64,000 nucleotides of DNA from Hyphomicrobium sp. (GCA_025351425.1 JANXVY010000073.1:38065-102064); one strand, 5' to 3'. Positions 25,743-35,233 are shown, counted from the stretch's first letter. A program made the numbers and translations. The notes: generated by a model not told the origin, from the letters alone.

Positions 25743-27791
25743 ATGGGATCAAATGTCGCTCAAAATGGCAGTAGGCGCCCCGCCCGCTGCATTGCCCTCG
25801 TAGGGCCCTATCTGGCGGGCAAGACCACTCTCCTCGAAGCAATCCTCGAACGCACCGGCACGATCAAACGGCAAGGCAGCGTGGACGCCAAGTCGACGAT
25901 CGGCGACGCAAGCCCGGAGGCGCGCGGCCACGGCATGAGCGTGGAGCTGAACGTCGCCGATGTAGAATTCTTAGGCGACAGCTTCACCTTCATCGATTGC
26001 CCCGGCTCGATCGAGTTCCAGCTGGAAAGCCAGGCCGCACTCGCAGCCTGCGATGCAGCCGTGATCGTGTGCGAACCCGACGCCAGACGCCTGCCCGCGC
26101 TCCAGACGCTGTTCAAGCAGCTCCAGGATCGCGGCATTGCCCATTTTCTGTTTCTCAACAAGATCGACACCGCGACCACGCGGGTGCGCGACATCCTGAA
26201 ACTGCTCGAACCGGCCAGCGCTCGGCCCTTAGTGCTGCGCCAGATCCCGATCTGGGAAAATGGCATTGCAACCGGCTACGTCGATCTGGCGACCGAACGC
26301 GCGTTCGTCTACCGGCCCCATCAACCCTCCGAAATGATTGCCATGCCCACAGGCGTGATGGAGCGCGAAAAGGAAGCGCGCTTCCACATGCTGGAACAGC
26401 TGGCCGACTATGACGAAACGCTGCTGGAACAGCTGCTGACCGATCAGCCGCTGGATCGCGACCATGTGTTCGCAGACCTCGCGAAGGAACTGCGCGACGG
26501 TCTGATCTGCCCGGTTCTGCTGGGCTCCGCGACCAGCGGCAACGGTATCGTACGGTTGCTGAAAGCGTTGCGCCACGAGGTGCCGGACGTTTCGGTGACG
26601 GCAAAGCGGCTCGGGCTGGAGCAGGCAAAAAGCGCCGCTTACATTCTGAAGACGATGCACACCGCCCACGGCGGCAAGCTCTCGATTGCGCGCATTCTGG
26701 CGGGCAGCTTCGCGGAAGGCACGCTGGTTGCCGGCCCCGAGGGCGAGGACCGGGTAGGCGGGGTCTTTTCGATGCTGGGAACCGAAGCGCGACGCAGGCC
26801 GTCGGGCGTGGCAGGCGACACGGCGGCCTTGGGCCGCCTCGACCACATCAAGACCGGCGACACGGTTTCGACAGTCAAGGGCGAACTGGCCCGCGTGACG
26901 CTGCCCGATAAGCCCGAGCCGGTATGCGGCACCGCCGTCGTCTTGAAGGACCGCACCGACGAAGTGAAGTTCTCGGCGGCCCTCGCCAAGCTCTGCGACG
27001 AGGACCCCTCGGTGAGCGTGCAGCACGACGCCGAGACGCACCAGATCCAGCTGCTTGGCCACGGCGAGATGCACCTGCGCGTGTGCCTGGAACGGTTGCA
27101 CCGCAAATACGGCCTCGCGATCGAACGGCGTCCGCTGAACGTGCCCTACCGGGAAACGATCCAGGCCGCGACCAAGGTCCGCGGCCGCCATAAGAAGCAG
27201 TCGGGCGGCCACGGCCAGTTCGGCGACGTGGTGCTGGAAATCGGCCCGCTGCCGCGCGGCGGCGGCATCACGTTCGGTGAGCGCATTGTCGGCGGCGTGG
27301 TGCCCCGCCAATATATTACGGCGGTCGAAACTGGCGTGCGCGACTACCTGAAGTCCGGCCCGCTCGGCTACCCGGTGGTCGACGTGGCGGTGACGCTGGT
27401 CGACGGCAGCACCCACAGCGTGGATTCATCCGACATGGCCTTCAGGCAGGCGGGCCGGCTCGCGATGGCGGAGGGCCTGCCGAAATGCCAGCCGGTGCTG
27501 CTGGAACCGGTGATGGCGATCGAAATCTCCGTGCCCAACGACGCGACCGCCCGCGTCAACAGCCTGATATCGCAACGCCGCGGCCAGATCGTCGGCTTCG
27601 ACGCCCGCCCCGGCTGGCTCGGCTGGGACGTGGTGGAAGCGCGCATCCCGGCGTCCGAAATGAACGATCTGATCGTGGAATTGCGATCGGTGACAGCCGG
27701 CGTCGGCACGTTCGTATCCAAGCTCGATCACTACAGCGAACTGACCGGCAAGCACGCCGACAAAGCCCTCGCGCGTCGCGACGGAGCATGA
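25743..27791 (+). CDS. Elongation factor G-like translational GTPase (EF-G paralogue)
   Basis: A 682-residue five-domain protein of EF-G size. G1 is GPYLAGKTT (about residues 21-29), G3 is DCPGSIEF where true EF-G has D-TPGHVDF, and G4 is NKID. Later domains include ILKDRTDEVKFSAALAKL, HGEMHLRVCLERLHRKYG (domain III/IV) and GGHGQFGDVVLEI. The start at 25743 follows GGAGG by about 4 bases. The switch-II His needed for GTP hydrolysis in EF-G is replaced by Ser, so this is a divergent paralogue, not the main translocase. Its role is unknown; ribosome recycling or stress are options. Monocistronic. Confidence 0.92.
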   Translation: MGSNVAQNGSRRPARCIALVGPYLAGKTTLLEAILERTGTIKRQGSVDAKSTIGDASPEARGHGMSVELNVADVEFLGDSFTFIDCPGSIEFQLESQAALAACDAAVIVCEPDARRLPALQTLFKQLQDRGIAHFLFLNKIDTATTRVRDILKLLEPASARPLVLRQIPIWENGIATGYVDLATERAFVYRPHQPSEMIAMPTGVMEREKEARFHMLEQLADYDETLLEQLLTDQPLDRDHVFADLAKELRDGLICPVLLGSATSGNGIVRLLKALRHEVPDVSVTAKRLGLEQAKSAAYILKTMHTAHGGKLSIARILAGSFAEGTLVAGPEGEDRVGGVFSMLGTEARRRPSGVAGDTAALGRLDHIKTGDTVSTVKGELARVTLPDKPEPVCGTAVVLKDRTDEVKFSAALAKLCDEDPSVSVQHDAETHQIQLLGHGEMHLRVCLERLHRKYGLAIERRPLNVPYRETIQAATKVRGRHKKQSGGHGQFGDVVLEIGPLPRGGGITFGERIVGGVVPRQYITAVETGVRDYLKSGPLGYPVVDVAVTLVDGSTHSVDSSDMAFRQAGRLAMAEGLPKCQPVLLEPVMAIEISVPNDATARVNSLISQRRGQIVGFDARPGWLGWDVVEARIPASEMNDLIVELRSVTAGVGTFVSKLDHYSELTGKHADKALARRDGA

Positions 27792-27852
27792 GGGACGGGG
27801 GCGTGAAGAACGGAGCGCGAGGGCAACCGGCCTCTCCGGCGTCACGGCCGGT

Positions 27853-28092
27853 TCAACCGATCCCGCGGAACTGATGATTGTAGACATCCCACACGTGCTT
27901 GCGGCGCTGTGTGAGCCGCTCGACGTCGGGGCATGAGCCGATCCGCTCGGCCTCCTCGATGGCCTCGGTGAGATAGCGCATCGCGTCCTCATAGTAGTCT
28001 TTGACGCCAGCCGGGCGCGCCTCGTACATTGATTCAAAAGCAACCTCGGCCATCGCCTCCAGCTGCGCCAGTTCGGTGTTCGCGTCACTCAT
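27853..28092 (-). CDS. Small conserved hypothetical protein
   Basis: A 79-residue, acidic, helix-rich protein (SDANTELAQLEAMAEVAFESMY, YYEDAMRYLTEAIEEAERIG, RRKHVWDVYNHQFRGI). No cysteine cluster, signal or TM segment other than one Cys. The pattern looks like a small conserved alphaproteobacterial protein, but I cannot name its function. ATG 28092 is preferred. A RIME-like element lies immediately upstream. Confidence 0.7.
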   Translation of the reverse strand: MSDANTELAQLEAMAEVAFESMYEARPAGVKDYYEDAMRYLTEAIEEAERIGSCPDVERLTQRRKHVWDVYNHQFRGIG

Positions 28093-28108
28093 GGCCAGGC
28101 TCCACGAC

Positions 28109-28212
28109 AGAGTGCTTCCGGGAAAAGTGTGGCGCGGTTTTCCCGTGAGAAGCACGAAAAAACAAAGACCTAGAGTCCTTCCGCGAGTCTACTTAAGTCG
28201 GCAGGACTCTAG
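28109..28212. repeat. RIME-like intergenic mosaic element (copy A)
   Basis: The left module GAGTGCTTCCGGGAAAAGTG ... TTTTCCCGTGAGAAGCAC is a palindrome of the RIME type. The linker AAAAAACAAAGAC leads to the right module CTAGAGTCC ... GGACTCTAG (28170-28212). It lies between the 79-residue gene and the inositol monophosphatase gene. This copy matches the other copies in architecture but differs in stem sequence. Confidence 0.75.
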
Positions 28213-28233
28213 AAATCGCAGGCTGTGCCGCCC

Positions 28234-29055
28234 TCAGCCGGTCGCTTGGCCGACGATGGGAGCGGCGGGGTGCACGAGCAGCGGCAACAGGGCGCGGTGG
28301 ATGTCTTTGTTGCCGACGATGATATTGCCGCTGTCCAACATCTGGTCGGAACCATCGATATCGGAGACGGTTCCACCCGATTCCCGGATCATAACGATTC
28401 CGGCGGCCATGTCCCAGGGCTTGATGTTGCGCTCCCAGTAGCCGTCGAAACGCCCGGCGGCGGTCCAGGCGAGATCGAGCGCTGCCGAACCGGTGCGGCG
28501 GACGCCAGCGACCTGCGCCATGACGGCGGCGGTTTCCTTGAGGAATGTGGCATGGCCCGTGCGCCCGCGATGGGGAATGCCGGTCGCCACCACGCAGTCG
28601 TCAAGCGAACGGCGGGCTGCGACGCGCAGCCGGCGGCGGTCGTTGAGGAACGCGCCCTTGCCTTTTTCGGCGGTGAACAGCTCGTCCGTGATGGGATTGT
28701 AGATGACGCCGGCGACGAGCACGCCCTCGCGTTCGAGCCCGATGGATGAGCAGAACAACGGGATCGAGTGCAGGAAATTGGTGGTGCCATCGAGTGGATC
28801 GACGATCCAGCGGTGGGTCTTGTCGGGGCCTGGGATTTCACCGCGCTCTTCCATCAGGAAGCCGTACTCGGGCCGCGCCTTCTTGAGCTCGGTGTAGATG
28901 ATCTCCTCGGCCTTGTGATCGGCGGCCGAGACGAAGTTGGCCGGCCCCTTGATCGACACCTGCAGATGCTCGACCTCGCCGAAGTCGCGGGTCAAGCTTT
29001 TACCAGCCTTGCGGGCGGCGTTGATCATCACATTCATTAGGGCAGAGGCGGGCAT
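28234..29055 (-). CDS. suhB: Inositol-1-monophosphatase family protein
   Basis: A 273-residue Mg2+-dependent phosphatase that hydrolyses inositol monophosphate and related sugar phosphates. Metal-site motifs are present in order: GFLMEERGEIPG (Glu), the signature WIVDPLDGTTNFLHSIP with both Asp residues, and WDMAAGIVMIRESGG near the C-terminus with the third Asp. Length is normal for SuhB. Its product could also dephosphorylate other substrates; the E. coli homologue additionally binds the rRNA antitermination complex, which cannot be assumed here. Confidence 0.93.
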   Translation of the reverse strand: MPASALMNVMINAARKAGKSLTRDFGEVEHLQVSIKGPANFVSAADHKAEEIIYTELKKARPEYGFLMEERGEIPGPDKTHRWIVDPLDGTTNFLHSIPLFCSSIGLEREGVLVAGVIYNPITDELFTAEKGKGAFLNDRRRLRVAARRSLDDCVVATGIPHRGRTGHATFLKETAAVMAQVAGVRRTGSAALDLAWTAAGRFDGYWERNIKPWDMAAGIVMIRESGGTVSDIDGSDQMLDSGNIIVGNKDIHRALLPLLVHPAAPIVGQATG

Positions 29056-29188
29056 CCGTGGTCCAGTTCAAAGAGCGGCGCCCCGCGAAGCCGGGCCAAT
29101 GCGAAACCGCAAGAGTGGCGATGTCTACGCGCTCGCACGCACCGCGACAAGGCGGCGGATCAGCCGGATGGGGCGCAGAAAGCCGCGT

Positions 29189-31294
29189 TCAGCGGTCTTC
29201 GACGACGAACTCGATCCGGCGGTTGAGCGCCTTGTTGGGGCCGCTGTCGTTGGGCGCGACGGGGCGGCTCGCCCCGAAACCCGCGGATTTCACCCGGGTT
29301 GCCTCGATACCCTTGGAGATCAGATAGTTGGCGACAGTCTGCGCGCGTGCTTCCGACAGCGTCTGATTCATGTCGGCGCGGCCCGTGTCATCGGTATGAC
29401 CCTCGATGCGCAGCCCCTTGTCGCGGCAGGCGAGAAAGGCGCTCGCCACGTTATTGAGGGTCGGGATGCTGGATGGCTTCAAGGTTGCCTTGGACGAGAA
29501 GAACAACACAAGGCCCGACTTGACTGCGGTCGTGACCGTATCCTGACAGGCCGAAGTGGAAGCGGCAGCCGGGGCAGCCACCAGCGCTGATGCGGCAGGC
29601 TTGTATGCGGGGTTGACGATGGCGGGAGCCTCCATCGTCGGCTTGCCGGTGCCGAAATAGCTGGTTGAGCCGAGCGACGGAGCCGCAGCGGCGGCGCGGG
29701 CGGCGGCGGAGACTGGCGCGACAGCGGGAGTGACAGCGGGAGCCGGGGCGGCGGGCTTATAATCGGGATTGGCGACCGCCGCCAATTCTGTGACCTGCTT
29801 GCCTTCGCCAAAGAAGCTCGTCACCCCTGGAACTGTGGGCACGTCCGGCTGAGTGGTGGCAGGGGTGGCTGAAGCTGCGGGTACGGCAGCTGGCGCAACA
29901 AGAACCTCCGCGGCGGCAGGTGCGGCAGGTATGTAATCGGGATTGGCGACGGCCGCCACCTCGGCAACCGTTCGGCCTGCGCCGTAGAAGCTGGTGATAC
30001 CAGGAACCGCCGGAACGGGCGGCGGCGCGGGCTCGGCAGCGATCCTGGCTGCGATCTCGGCGGGAACGACCGCCTTGTAGTCGGTGTTCGCACGCGCGGG
30101 CGCATCGGTCAGCGCTGGCGTATTGCCGAAGTAGGTCGTGACACCGTGCACCGTGGGCGCGACCGCCGCAACCGGTGCGGGCTTGGCACCAGTCGCAGGC
30201 TTGGACTCCGCAGTCTTGTCCGAAGTCTTGTCCGAAGTCTTGTCGCCAACTTTGTCGCCAACCTTGTCGCCAACCTTGTCGGAAGTCTTGGGCGCAGCGG
30301 CTGGAGCCGGAGAGGGCTTGGCCTCGGGCTTGGCTGCAGCGGCAGGCGCGACGGTCGGAAGAGTGGCAGGAGCGGGCTTGGCCTCGGCTACTTTGGGCGC
30401 GACGGCTACTTTGGGCGCGACGGCCACCGCCGGAGCGGGAGCTAGCGTCTGGGCGTTCGAAATGAACGGCGGCGGCGGAGCGGATTTGACCGGCGCTGGA
30501 TCGGATGCCTTGTTCAGCGAAGCGAGCGTAACCACCAACCCCACGAGGCCGAACAGGATGCCGACCGGGAACACCATCCCGAGGCCGAAATCGGCCACCG
30601 GAGCAGGCTTGCGGGCGGATTCCCCGCCGCCGGCTGCCTTTACGGGCGTGGAGGCGGAATGTGTAGCCCCGGTCCTCGCGGAAACAGTGGCGGCGGTCAC
30701 GGCCGGATGGGACGCGGCAACGCCCGTTGCGGCAGCAGCAGCCGCGGCCGGCAAGGGCGCGCTGAAGATCTGCTCGAACTCGCGCGGCAACGCGGCCGCA
30801 ATGGCGGAACGCTGCCCCTCAAACAGCGAGGCGAGCGCCGCGGGCGACGCATCTTTGCCGGCCCTGAGCCTGTCGCCCAGGACAGCCACGACATGGGGCG
30901 CGAGCGTGCTGACGAGCAACGCTGCCGAGGCTGGCTTCATGCCCGAGAGCAACGCCGTGGTTTGCGTAACCTGAGCAAGCTTGCTGCCGAATATACCGGC
31001 GAGCAGCTGAGCGCCGAGGCGGTAGACGGGCGCGCCGGTCATCGTGCCCTGGTAGAGCGCCGGCAATTGCGTGAGCAGCGTGCCGTCGTTGGCGGGATCG
31101 TGGATGAGGCGCGCGAGAGTTGCAAGTCCGCCCGGCAAGCGCGCGGCAGCAGCGATCCCCGACAGCATGGCGGGAAGGGCGACGCCGACCGCCTTGGCCG
31201 TGTTGGCCGTGGATTCGCCGGTGAGTTTGCCCGCATACCCCGTCAACTGGGGCGTGATGGAGGTCGAAAGCAGCTCAAGCAAGTGAAGCGACAT
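29189..31294 (-). CDS. DUF937-OmpA fusion envelope protein with internal repeats
   Basis: A 701-residue protein. Residues about 1-175 match DUF937 (helical, ITPQLTGYAGKLTGESTANTAKAV ... GIFGSKLAQVTQ). A TM helix follows at about 240 (GMVFPVGILFGLVGLVVTLAS), then a long Ala/Pro/Lys linker with a short K-x-x-D repeat, four degenerate repeats of the form S/T-YFG-G ... NPDYKPAAPA, and a C-terminal OmpA domain (LRIEGHTDDTGRADMNQTLSEAR, NKALNRRIEFVVED). The start at 31294 follows GGGGA; 31324 is an alternative. It probably anchors something to peptidoglycan. Confidence 0.88.
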   Translation of the reverse strand: MSLHLLELLSTSITPQLTGYAGKLTGESTANTAKAVGVALPAMLSGIAAAARLPGGLATLARLIHDPANDGTLLTQLPALYQGTMTGAPVYRLGAQLLAGIFGSKLAQVTQTTALLSGMKPASAALLVSTLAPHVVAVLGDRLRAGKDASPAALASLFEGQRSAIAAALPREFEQIFSAPLPAAAAAAATGVAASHPAVTAATVSARTGATHSASTPVKAAGGGESARKPAPVADFGLGMVFPVGILFGLVGLVVTLASLNKASDPAPVKSAPPPPFISNAQTLAPAPAVAVAPKVAVAPKVAEAKPAPATLPTVAPAAAAKPEAKPSPAPAAAPKTSDKVGDKVGDKVGDKTSDKTSDKTAESKPATGAKPAPVAAVAPTVHGVTTYFGNTPALTDAPARANTDYKAVVPAEIAARIAAEPAPPPVPAVPGITSFYGAGRTVAEVAAVANPDYIPAAPAAAEVLVAPAAVPAASATPATTQPDVPTVPGVTSFFGEGKQVTELAAVANPDYKPAAPAPAVTPAVAPVSAAARAAAAAPSLGSTSYFGTGKPTMEAPAIVNPAYKPAASALVAAPAAASTSACQDTVTTAVKSGLVLFFSSKATLKPSSIPTLNNVASAFLACRDKGLRIEGHTDDTGRADMNQTLSEARAQTVANYLISKGIEATRVKSAGFGASRPVAPNDSGPNKALNRRIEFVVEDR
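30212..30290. repeat. 12-bp tandem repeats inside the DUF937-OmpA gene
   Basis: Six to seven head-to-tail units of GTCTTGTCCGAA and variants GTCTTGTCGCCA/ACCTTGTCGCCA run through this segment. On the coding (minus) strand they encode tetrapeptides of the type SDKT and GDKV. The unit is in frame, so copy number can vary without breaking the gene. Confidence 0.85.
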
Positions 31295-31436
31295 GAAAAC
31301 CGTCCCCGACGCCACGAAACGCAACTGATACGCACAATTAGCATCCGTTACCCGACGGCGGAAGTTGCTGCTGACACTTTCTTTTTGCCGACTGCCGTCT
31401 TGGTAAAGACGGCCAGCGCTCGTGCGTAAGCCCTAG

Positions 31437-33236
31437 CTATTCGGCCGCTTCTTTGACGAACTGCAACGCGGCCAGCCGCGCATAACTCCCATTGCGGCGC
31501 ACCAATTCGGCATGGCTGCCTTCCTCGACGATTTTGCCCCGGTCGAGCACCAGAATGCGATCGGCTTTCTGCACGGTCGCGAGCCGGTGAGCGATGACGA
31601 TCGTGGTGCGGGTCTTCATGACGCTTTCGAGCGCGCGCTGAACGAGCCGCTCGTTCTCGGCGTCGAGCGCGCTGGTCGCTTCGTCGAGCAGCAGGACGGG
31701 CGCATCCTTGAGGATGGCGCGCGCAATCGCGAGCCGCTGGCGCTGTCCGCCCGACAGCTGCACGCCGCGTTCGCCAAGCCGCGTCTCGTAGCCGTTGGGC
31801 AGCGCTTCGATGAACTCGGCCGCCTGCGCCCGCTCGGCAGCCTTGCGAACAGCGTCCATGCTGGCGTCGAGTGTGCCATAGCGGATGTTCTCAGCGACCG
31901 TATCGGCAAACAGCGCCACATCCTGCGGCACCAGCGCGATGCGCGCACGGATCGCCGCCACATCGGCCTGCCGCAGCGGCACGCCGTCGAGTTCGATCTC
32001 GCCCGACGCCGGGTCGTAGAACCGCAGCGCCAGCTGGAAGATGGTGGTCTTGCCAGCCCCCGACGGCCCGACGAGCGCGACCGTTTCGCCCGGCTGCACC
32101 TTGAACGAGATCTTATCGAGCGCACTGAAGTTGGGGCGCGAAGGGTAGACGAAGCTCACAGCCTTGAATTCGAGCTGCCCGCGCGCGGGCACCGGCAGCG
32201 CAGTAGGTTTGGCCGGCGACACGATTTCGGGCGTGACGGCGAGCAGTTCGGTGAGCCGCTCTGCCGACCCTGCCGCGGTGCGGATTTCGCCCCACACTTC
32301 GGCCAGTTCGGCAAGCGCGCCGGCGGCAAACACCGCATACAGCAGGAATTGCGACAGCGTGCCGGCGGTCATCTCGCCCTTCACGACGGCGGACGCCCCG
32401 TGCCACAGCACGCCGGTGATGCTGGCGATGGTCAGGAAAATGACGAGCCCGGTAAGGCCGGCCCGCGACGCAAGCCGCTGGCGCGCAGCCGCAAACGAGC
32501 GCTCGACGGCGGCCCCGAACCGGTTGGCGACGACGCCCTCATGGGCGAACGCCTGCATGGTGCGCACGGCAGCAAGATTTTCGCTGGCGTAGGCCGACGC
32601 TTCGGCGAGCGTATCCTGCGCGCGGCGCGACAGCTTCTGCACGGCGCGGCCATAGACGACGAGCGGCAAGACGATCAGGGGAATGGCAAGCAGGGTGAGC
32701 CCCGCAAGCTTGGGGCTGGTCACGATCATGAGCGTGAGTGCGCCGGTGAGCATGATGCCGTTGCGCAGCGCCTGGCTCAGCGTCGAGCCGCACACGGTCT
32801 TGAGCTGGGTTGTATCGGCGGTCAGCCGGCTCATCACCTCGCCCGAATGGGTTCGCTCGAAAAACGAGGGGCCGAGCGTCGTGACATGGCGGAACACGTC
32901 GGAGCGCAGGTCGGCAACGATCCGCTCGCCGAGCCAGTTGACGATGTAGACGCGCGACGCCGAGGCGAACGCGAGGACGGCGCCGAACGCGATCAACGCG
33001 AGAAACCAGCGGTCGATCACCTGCCCGTTGCTGGACGTGAACCCCTGGTCGATCATGCCGCGAACCGCCAAGGGAACATAAAGCATGGCGACGGCCGACA
33101 CGACGAGCGCCGCAAGCCCGCCCGCCAGCGCCCATGGGTAGCGGCGCAAATAGGGTGCGAGCGATCGCAGCGGCGTCAACGACTGGCGCTTTTTGTCTCC
33201 CCGCTCGTCGGCGGGCACATCTGCAGAATTGGACAA
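31437..33236 (-). CDS. ABC exporter, MsbA-type fused permease/ATPase
   Basis: A 599-residue half-transporter: six TM helices in the first 330 residues, then the ATPase with Walker A GPSGAGKTT, Q-loop, signature LSGGQRQRLAIARAI, Walker B VLLLDEATSALD and H-loop AHRLATV. As a homodimer it would export a lipid, peptide or drug. Family resemblance is to MsbA/multidrug exporters; no lipid A genes are next to it, so the substrate is open. It is divergent from rplY. Confidence 0.94.
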   Translation of the reverse strand: MSNSADVPADERGDKKRQSLTPLRSLAPYLRRYPWALAGGLAALVVSAVAMLYVPLAVRGMIDQGFTSSNGQVIDRWFLALIAFGAVLAFASASRVYIVNWLGERIVADLRSDVFRHVTTLGPSFFERTHSGEVMSRLTADTTQLKTVCGSTLSQALRNGIMLTGALTLMIVTSPKLAGLTLLAIPLIVLPLVVYGRAVQKLSRRAQDTLAEASAYASENLAAVRTMQAFAHEGVVANRFGAAVERSFAAARQRLASRAGLTGLVIFLTIASITGVLWHGASAVVKGEMTAGTLSQFLLYAVFAAGALAELAEVWGEIRTAAGSAERLTELLAVTPEIVSPAKPTALPVPARGQLEFKAVSFVYPSRPNFSALDKISFKVQPGETVALVGPSGAGKTTIFQLALRFYDPASGEIELDGVPLRQADVAAIRARIALVPQDVALFADTVAENIRYGTLDASMDAVRKAAERAQAAEFIEALPNGYETRLGERGVQLSGGQRQRLAIARAILKDAPVLLLDEATSALDAENERLVQRALESVMKTRTTIVIAHRLATVQKADRILVLDRGKIVEEGSHAELVRRNGSYARLAALQFVKEAAE

Positions 33237-33535
33237 TTGAGAACCCTGTTAGAACCCTGGGCTTTTGCGTTGGCCGGACCATGCCCGACGGCCGCCCCAA
33301 GCTCAAGTGATATACCGCAGCACCGGCCAGGGTGGCAGCCGGAACACCACCACAACCCATTGAGCCTGGCCGCCTGGGCTCGGCGCCACTCATCCCCCTT
33401 GCCCAGGCGCGTGTTTCGCGGGTATAAGGCGCACTTCCGCAGCGCAAGCTCTGGAAACTGCCCGGCACCCTTGGAGGCCGTGATGCAGCGCAATGGGCCG
33501 TCTCCGGGCCCTTTTTCAGTTAGGATATCAGCACC

Positions 33536-34267
33536 ATGGCTCAGCAATCGACCGCTATGAAAGCCACGGTTCGTGCACGTGCCGGCAAGGGGGCCGCACG
33601 CCAAGCACGCCGTGAGGGGAACGTACCAGCCGTAATTTACGGCGACAACCAGCCCCCCCAGACGATCAACCTCGTCTATAACGACCTTTGGAAGCAGTAT
33701 CTGAAGGGCCACTTCACCTCGACCGTGTTCGATCTCGACGTCGACGGCACACACAACCGGGTGATCCCGCGCGACATCCAGGTCGACCCCGTGCGCGACC
33801 TGCCGCTCCACGTCGACTTTCTGCGCGTCGGCAAGGATGGCCTGATCCGCGTCGGCATTCCGGTGAAGTTCACCAACGAACTGCTGTCGCCCGGCCTGAA
33901 GCGCGGCGGCGTGCTGAACGTCGTGCGCCACGAAGTCGAAGTGACCTGCCCGTATGACAAGATCCCTGCGTTCTTCGAAATCGACATGACCGGCCTGGAA
34001 ATCGGCCGCTCGGTCCACGTTTCGGCGATCACGATGCCGGAAGGCATCACGCCGGTGATCAAGAACCGCGACTTCACGATCGCCACCATCGCCGGCGCCG
34101 TGAAGCAGGAAGAAGCGGCAGCAACCCCGGCCGCCGCCGCAGCAGCGCCAGCTGCCGCAGCAGGTGCGAAGGCCGCAGCCCCGGCTGCCGGCGCCAAGGC
34201 CGCAGCTCCCGCCGCTGGCGGCAAGGCAGCCCCGGCCGCAGCAGCGCCCGCCGCCAAGAAGAAGTAA
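33536..34267 (+). CDS. rplY: 50S ribosomal protein L25 (Ctc family)
   Basis: A 243-residue long-form L25 that binds 5S rRNA. The N-terminal L25 domain (TVRARAGKGAARQARREGNVPAVIYGD) and the Ctc beta domain (VDPVRDLPLHVDFLRVGKDGLIRVGIPV ... IDMTGLEIGRSVHVSAI) are complete. The last 45 residues are an Ala/Lys/Pro tail with AAAPAAGAK-type repeats, common in alphaproteobacterial L25. The start ATG 33536 has TTAGGA upstream. It precedes pth by 226 bp, the usual rplY-pth order. Confidence 0.95.
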   Translation: MAQQSTAMKATVRARAGKGAARQARREGNVPAVIYGDNQPPQTINLVYNDLWKQYLKGHFTSTVFDLDVDGTHNRVIPRDIQVDPVRDLPLHVDFLRVGKDGLIRVGIPVKFTNELLSPGLKRGGVLNVVRHEVEVTCPYDKIPAFFEIDMTGLEIGRSVHVSAITMPEGITPVIKNRDFTIATIAGAVKQEEAAATPAAAAAAPAAAAGAKAAAPAAGAKAAAPAAGGKAAPAAAAPAAKKK

Positions 34268-34392
34268 GATCGCCCCGCCGGGGATGTATCTTTTCCAGAC
34301 GGCACGTAGGCCAGCATGCCCCGCGGTATGCTGGCCTTGTCATGAAAATCGCAAACTCGTCGCGGCCCAAAAACTTGCCTGACGGTTTGGGT

Positions 34393-34443
34393 CCAGGGTC
34401 GAGACCCTGGTTGGGGAGTTTGAGGGGCAAACAGCCCCTCAAA
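34393..34443. repeat. Two palindromes after rplY
   Basis: CCAGGGTCGAGACCCTGG (34393-34410) is a perfect 8-bp stem, and TTTGAGGGGC ... GCCCCTCAAA (34419-34443) is a perfect 10-bp stem. The first belongs to a short dispersed palindrome family also seen after thiC (57395-57412), after fba (46330-46348) and before fba (45189-45206). They may act as transcript ends, but T-runs are absent. Confidence 0.7.
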
Positions 34444-34493
34444 GCCGCGCGAGCAGACCTCCGCAAGATCACACGATGGAAGGCAGCGACGGC

Positions 34494-35225
34494 ATGAAAC
34501 TGCTCGTTGGACTTGGCAATCCCGGCGACAAGTACGCGCGCCACCGGCACAACGTCGGCTTCAGGGCGGTGGAACGCATCGCGGACCGCTTTTCGTTTTC
34601 GCCGTGGAAAAAGCGATTCTCGGGTCTCGCCTGCGACGGCGAGATCGGAGGCGAGATCGGAGGCGAGCGCGCGCTGCTGCTGAAGCCGGATACCTATATG
34701 AACGAAAGCGGCCGCGCCGTTGGCGAAGCGCTGCGGTTTTTAAAGCTCAGTGAAACCGATCTGATCGTATTCCACGATGAGCTCGACATCGACCCCGGCC
34801 GCGTGAAGGTGAAGACCGGCGGCGGCAACGCGGGGCACAACGGCCTGCGCTCGATCTCGGCCCACATCGGCAACGACTATAGCCGCGTGCGCATTGGCAT
34901 CGGCCACCCGGGCCACAAGGACGCGGTGTCGGGCTATGTGCTGCACGATTTCGCAAAAGCCGAGCAGGCGTGGCTCGAACCCTTGCTGGACGCGATGGCG
35001 GATGCAGCTGGCGCGCTGCTGGCCGGCAAGCCCGACGTGTTCCAAAAGGAGATTGCGCGCGCGACGCAATCACAACCCGAACCGCGCGGCGAGCCCGCAG
35101 CCAAAAAAGCCGCCCCCGCCGCAAAAGCAGGTCATCCCGCCGGAGAGCGCGCTAACAAGCAGAAGTCCGCGCTCGCCGAAAACCTGCGCAAATGGCTGGC
35201 GAAGAAAGACGATAGCCGGGAGTAG
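34494..35225 (+). CDS. pth: Peptidyl-tRNA hydrolase
   Basis: A 243-residue enzyme that frees tRNA from dropped-off peptidyl-tRNA. Motifs: GLGNPGDKYARHRHNVGF with Asn 9 and catalytic His 19, LLLKPDTYMNESG, and LIVFHDELDIDPGRVKVKTGGGNAGHNGLRSI. The catalytic domain ends near residue 195; a charged Ala/Lys tail (KKAAPAAKAG ... NLRKWLAKKD) adds about 50 residues. ATG 34494 gives the family-standard start; ATG 34476 is upstream in frame. A short direct duplication GAGATCGGAGGC lies in the gene near 34643. Confidence 0.95.
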   Translation: MKLLVGLGNPGDKYARHRHNVGFRAVERIADRFSFSPWKKRFSGLACDGEIGGEIGGERALLLKPDTYMNESGRAVGEALRFLKLSETDLIVFHDELDIDPGRVKVKTGGGNAGHNGLRSISAHIGNDYSRVRIGIGHPGHKDAVSGYVLHDFAKAEQAWLEPLLDAMADAAGALLAGKPDVFQKEIARATQSQPEPRGEPAAKKAAPAAKAGHPAGERANKQKSALAENLRKWLAKKDDSRE

Positions 35226-35233
35226 GCGAATTC

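Noticed and set aside
31512..33560. A 682-codon plus-strand frame opposite the ABC exporter
   Set aside because: It overlaps a complete ABC gene with all motifs on the other strand; it has no motif of its own and runs into the start of rplY.
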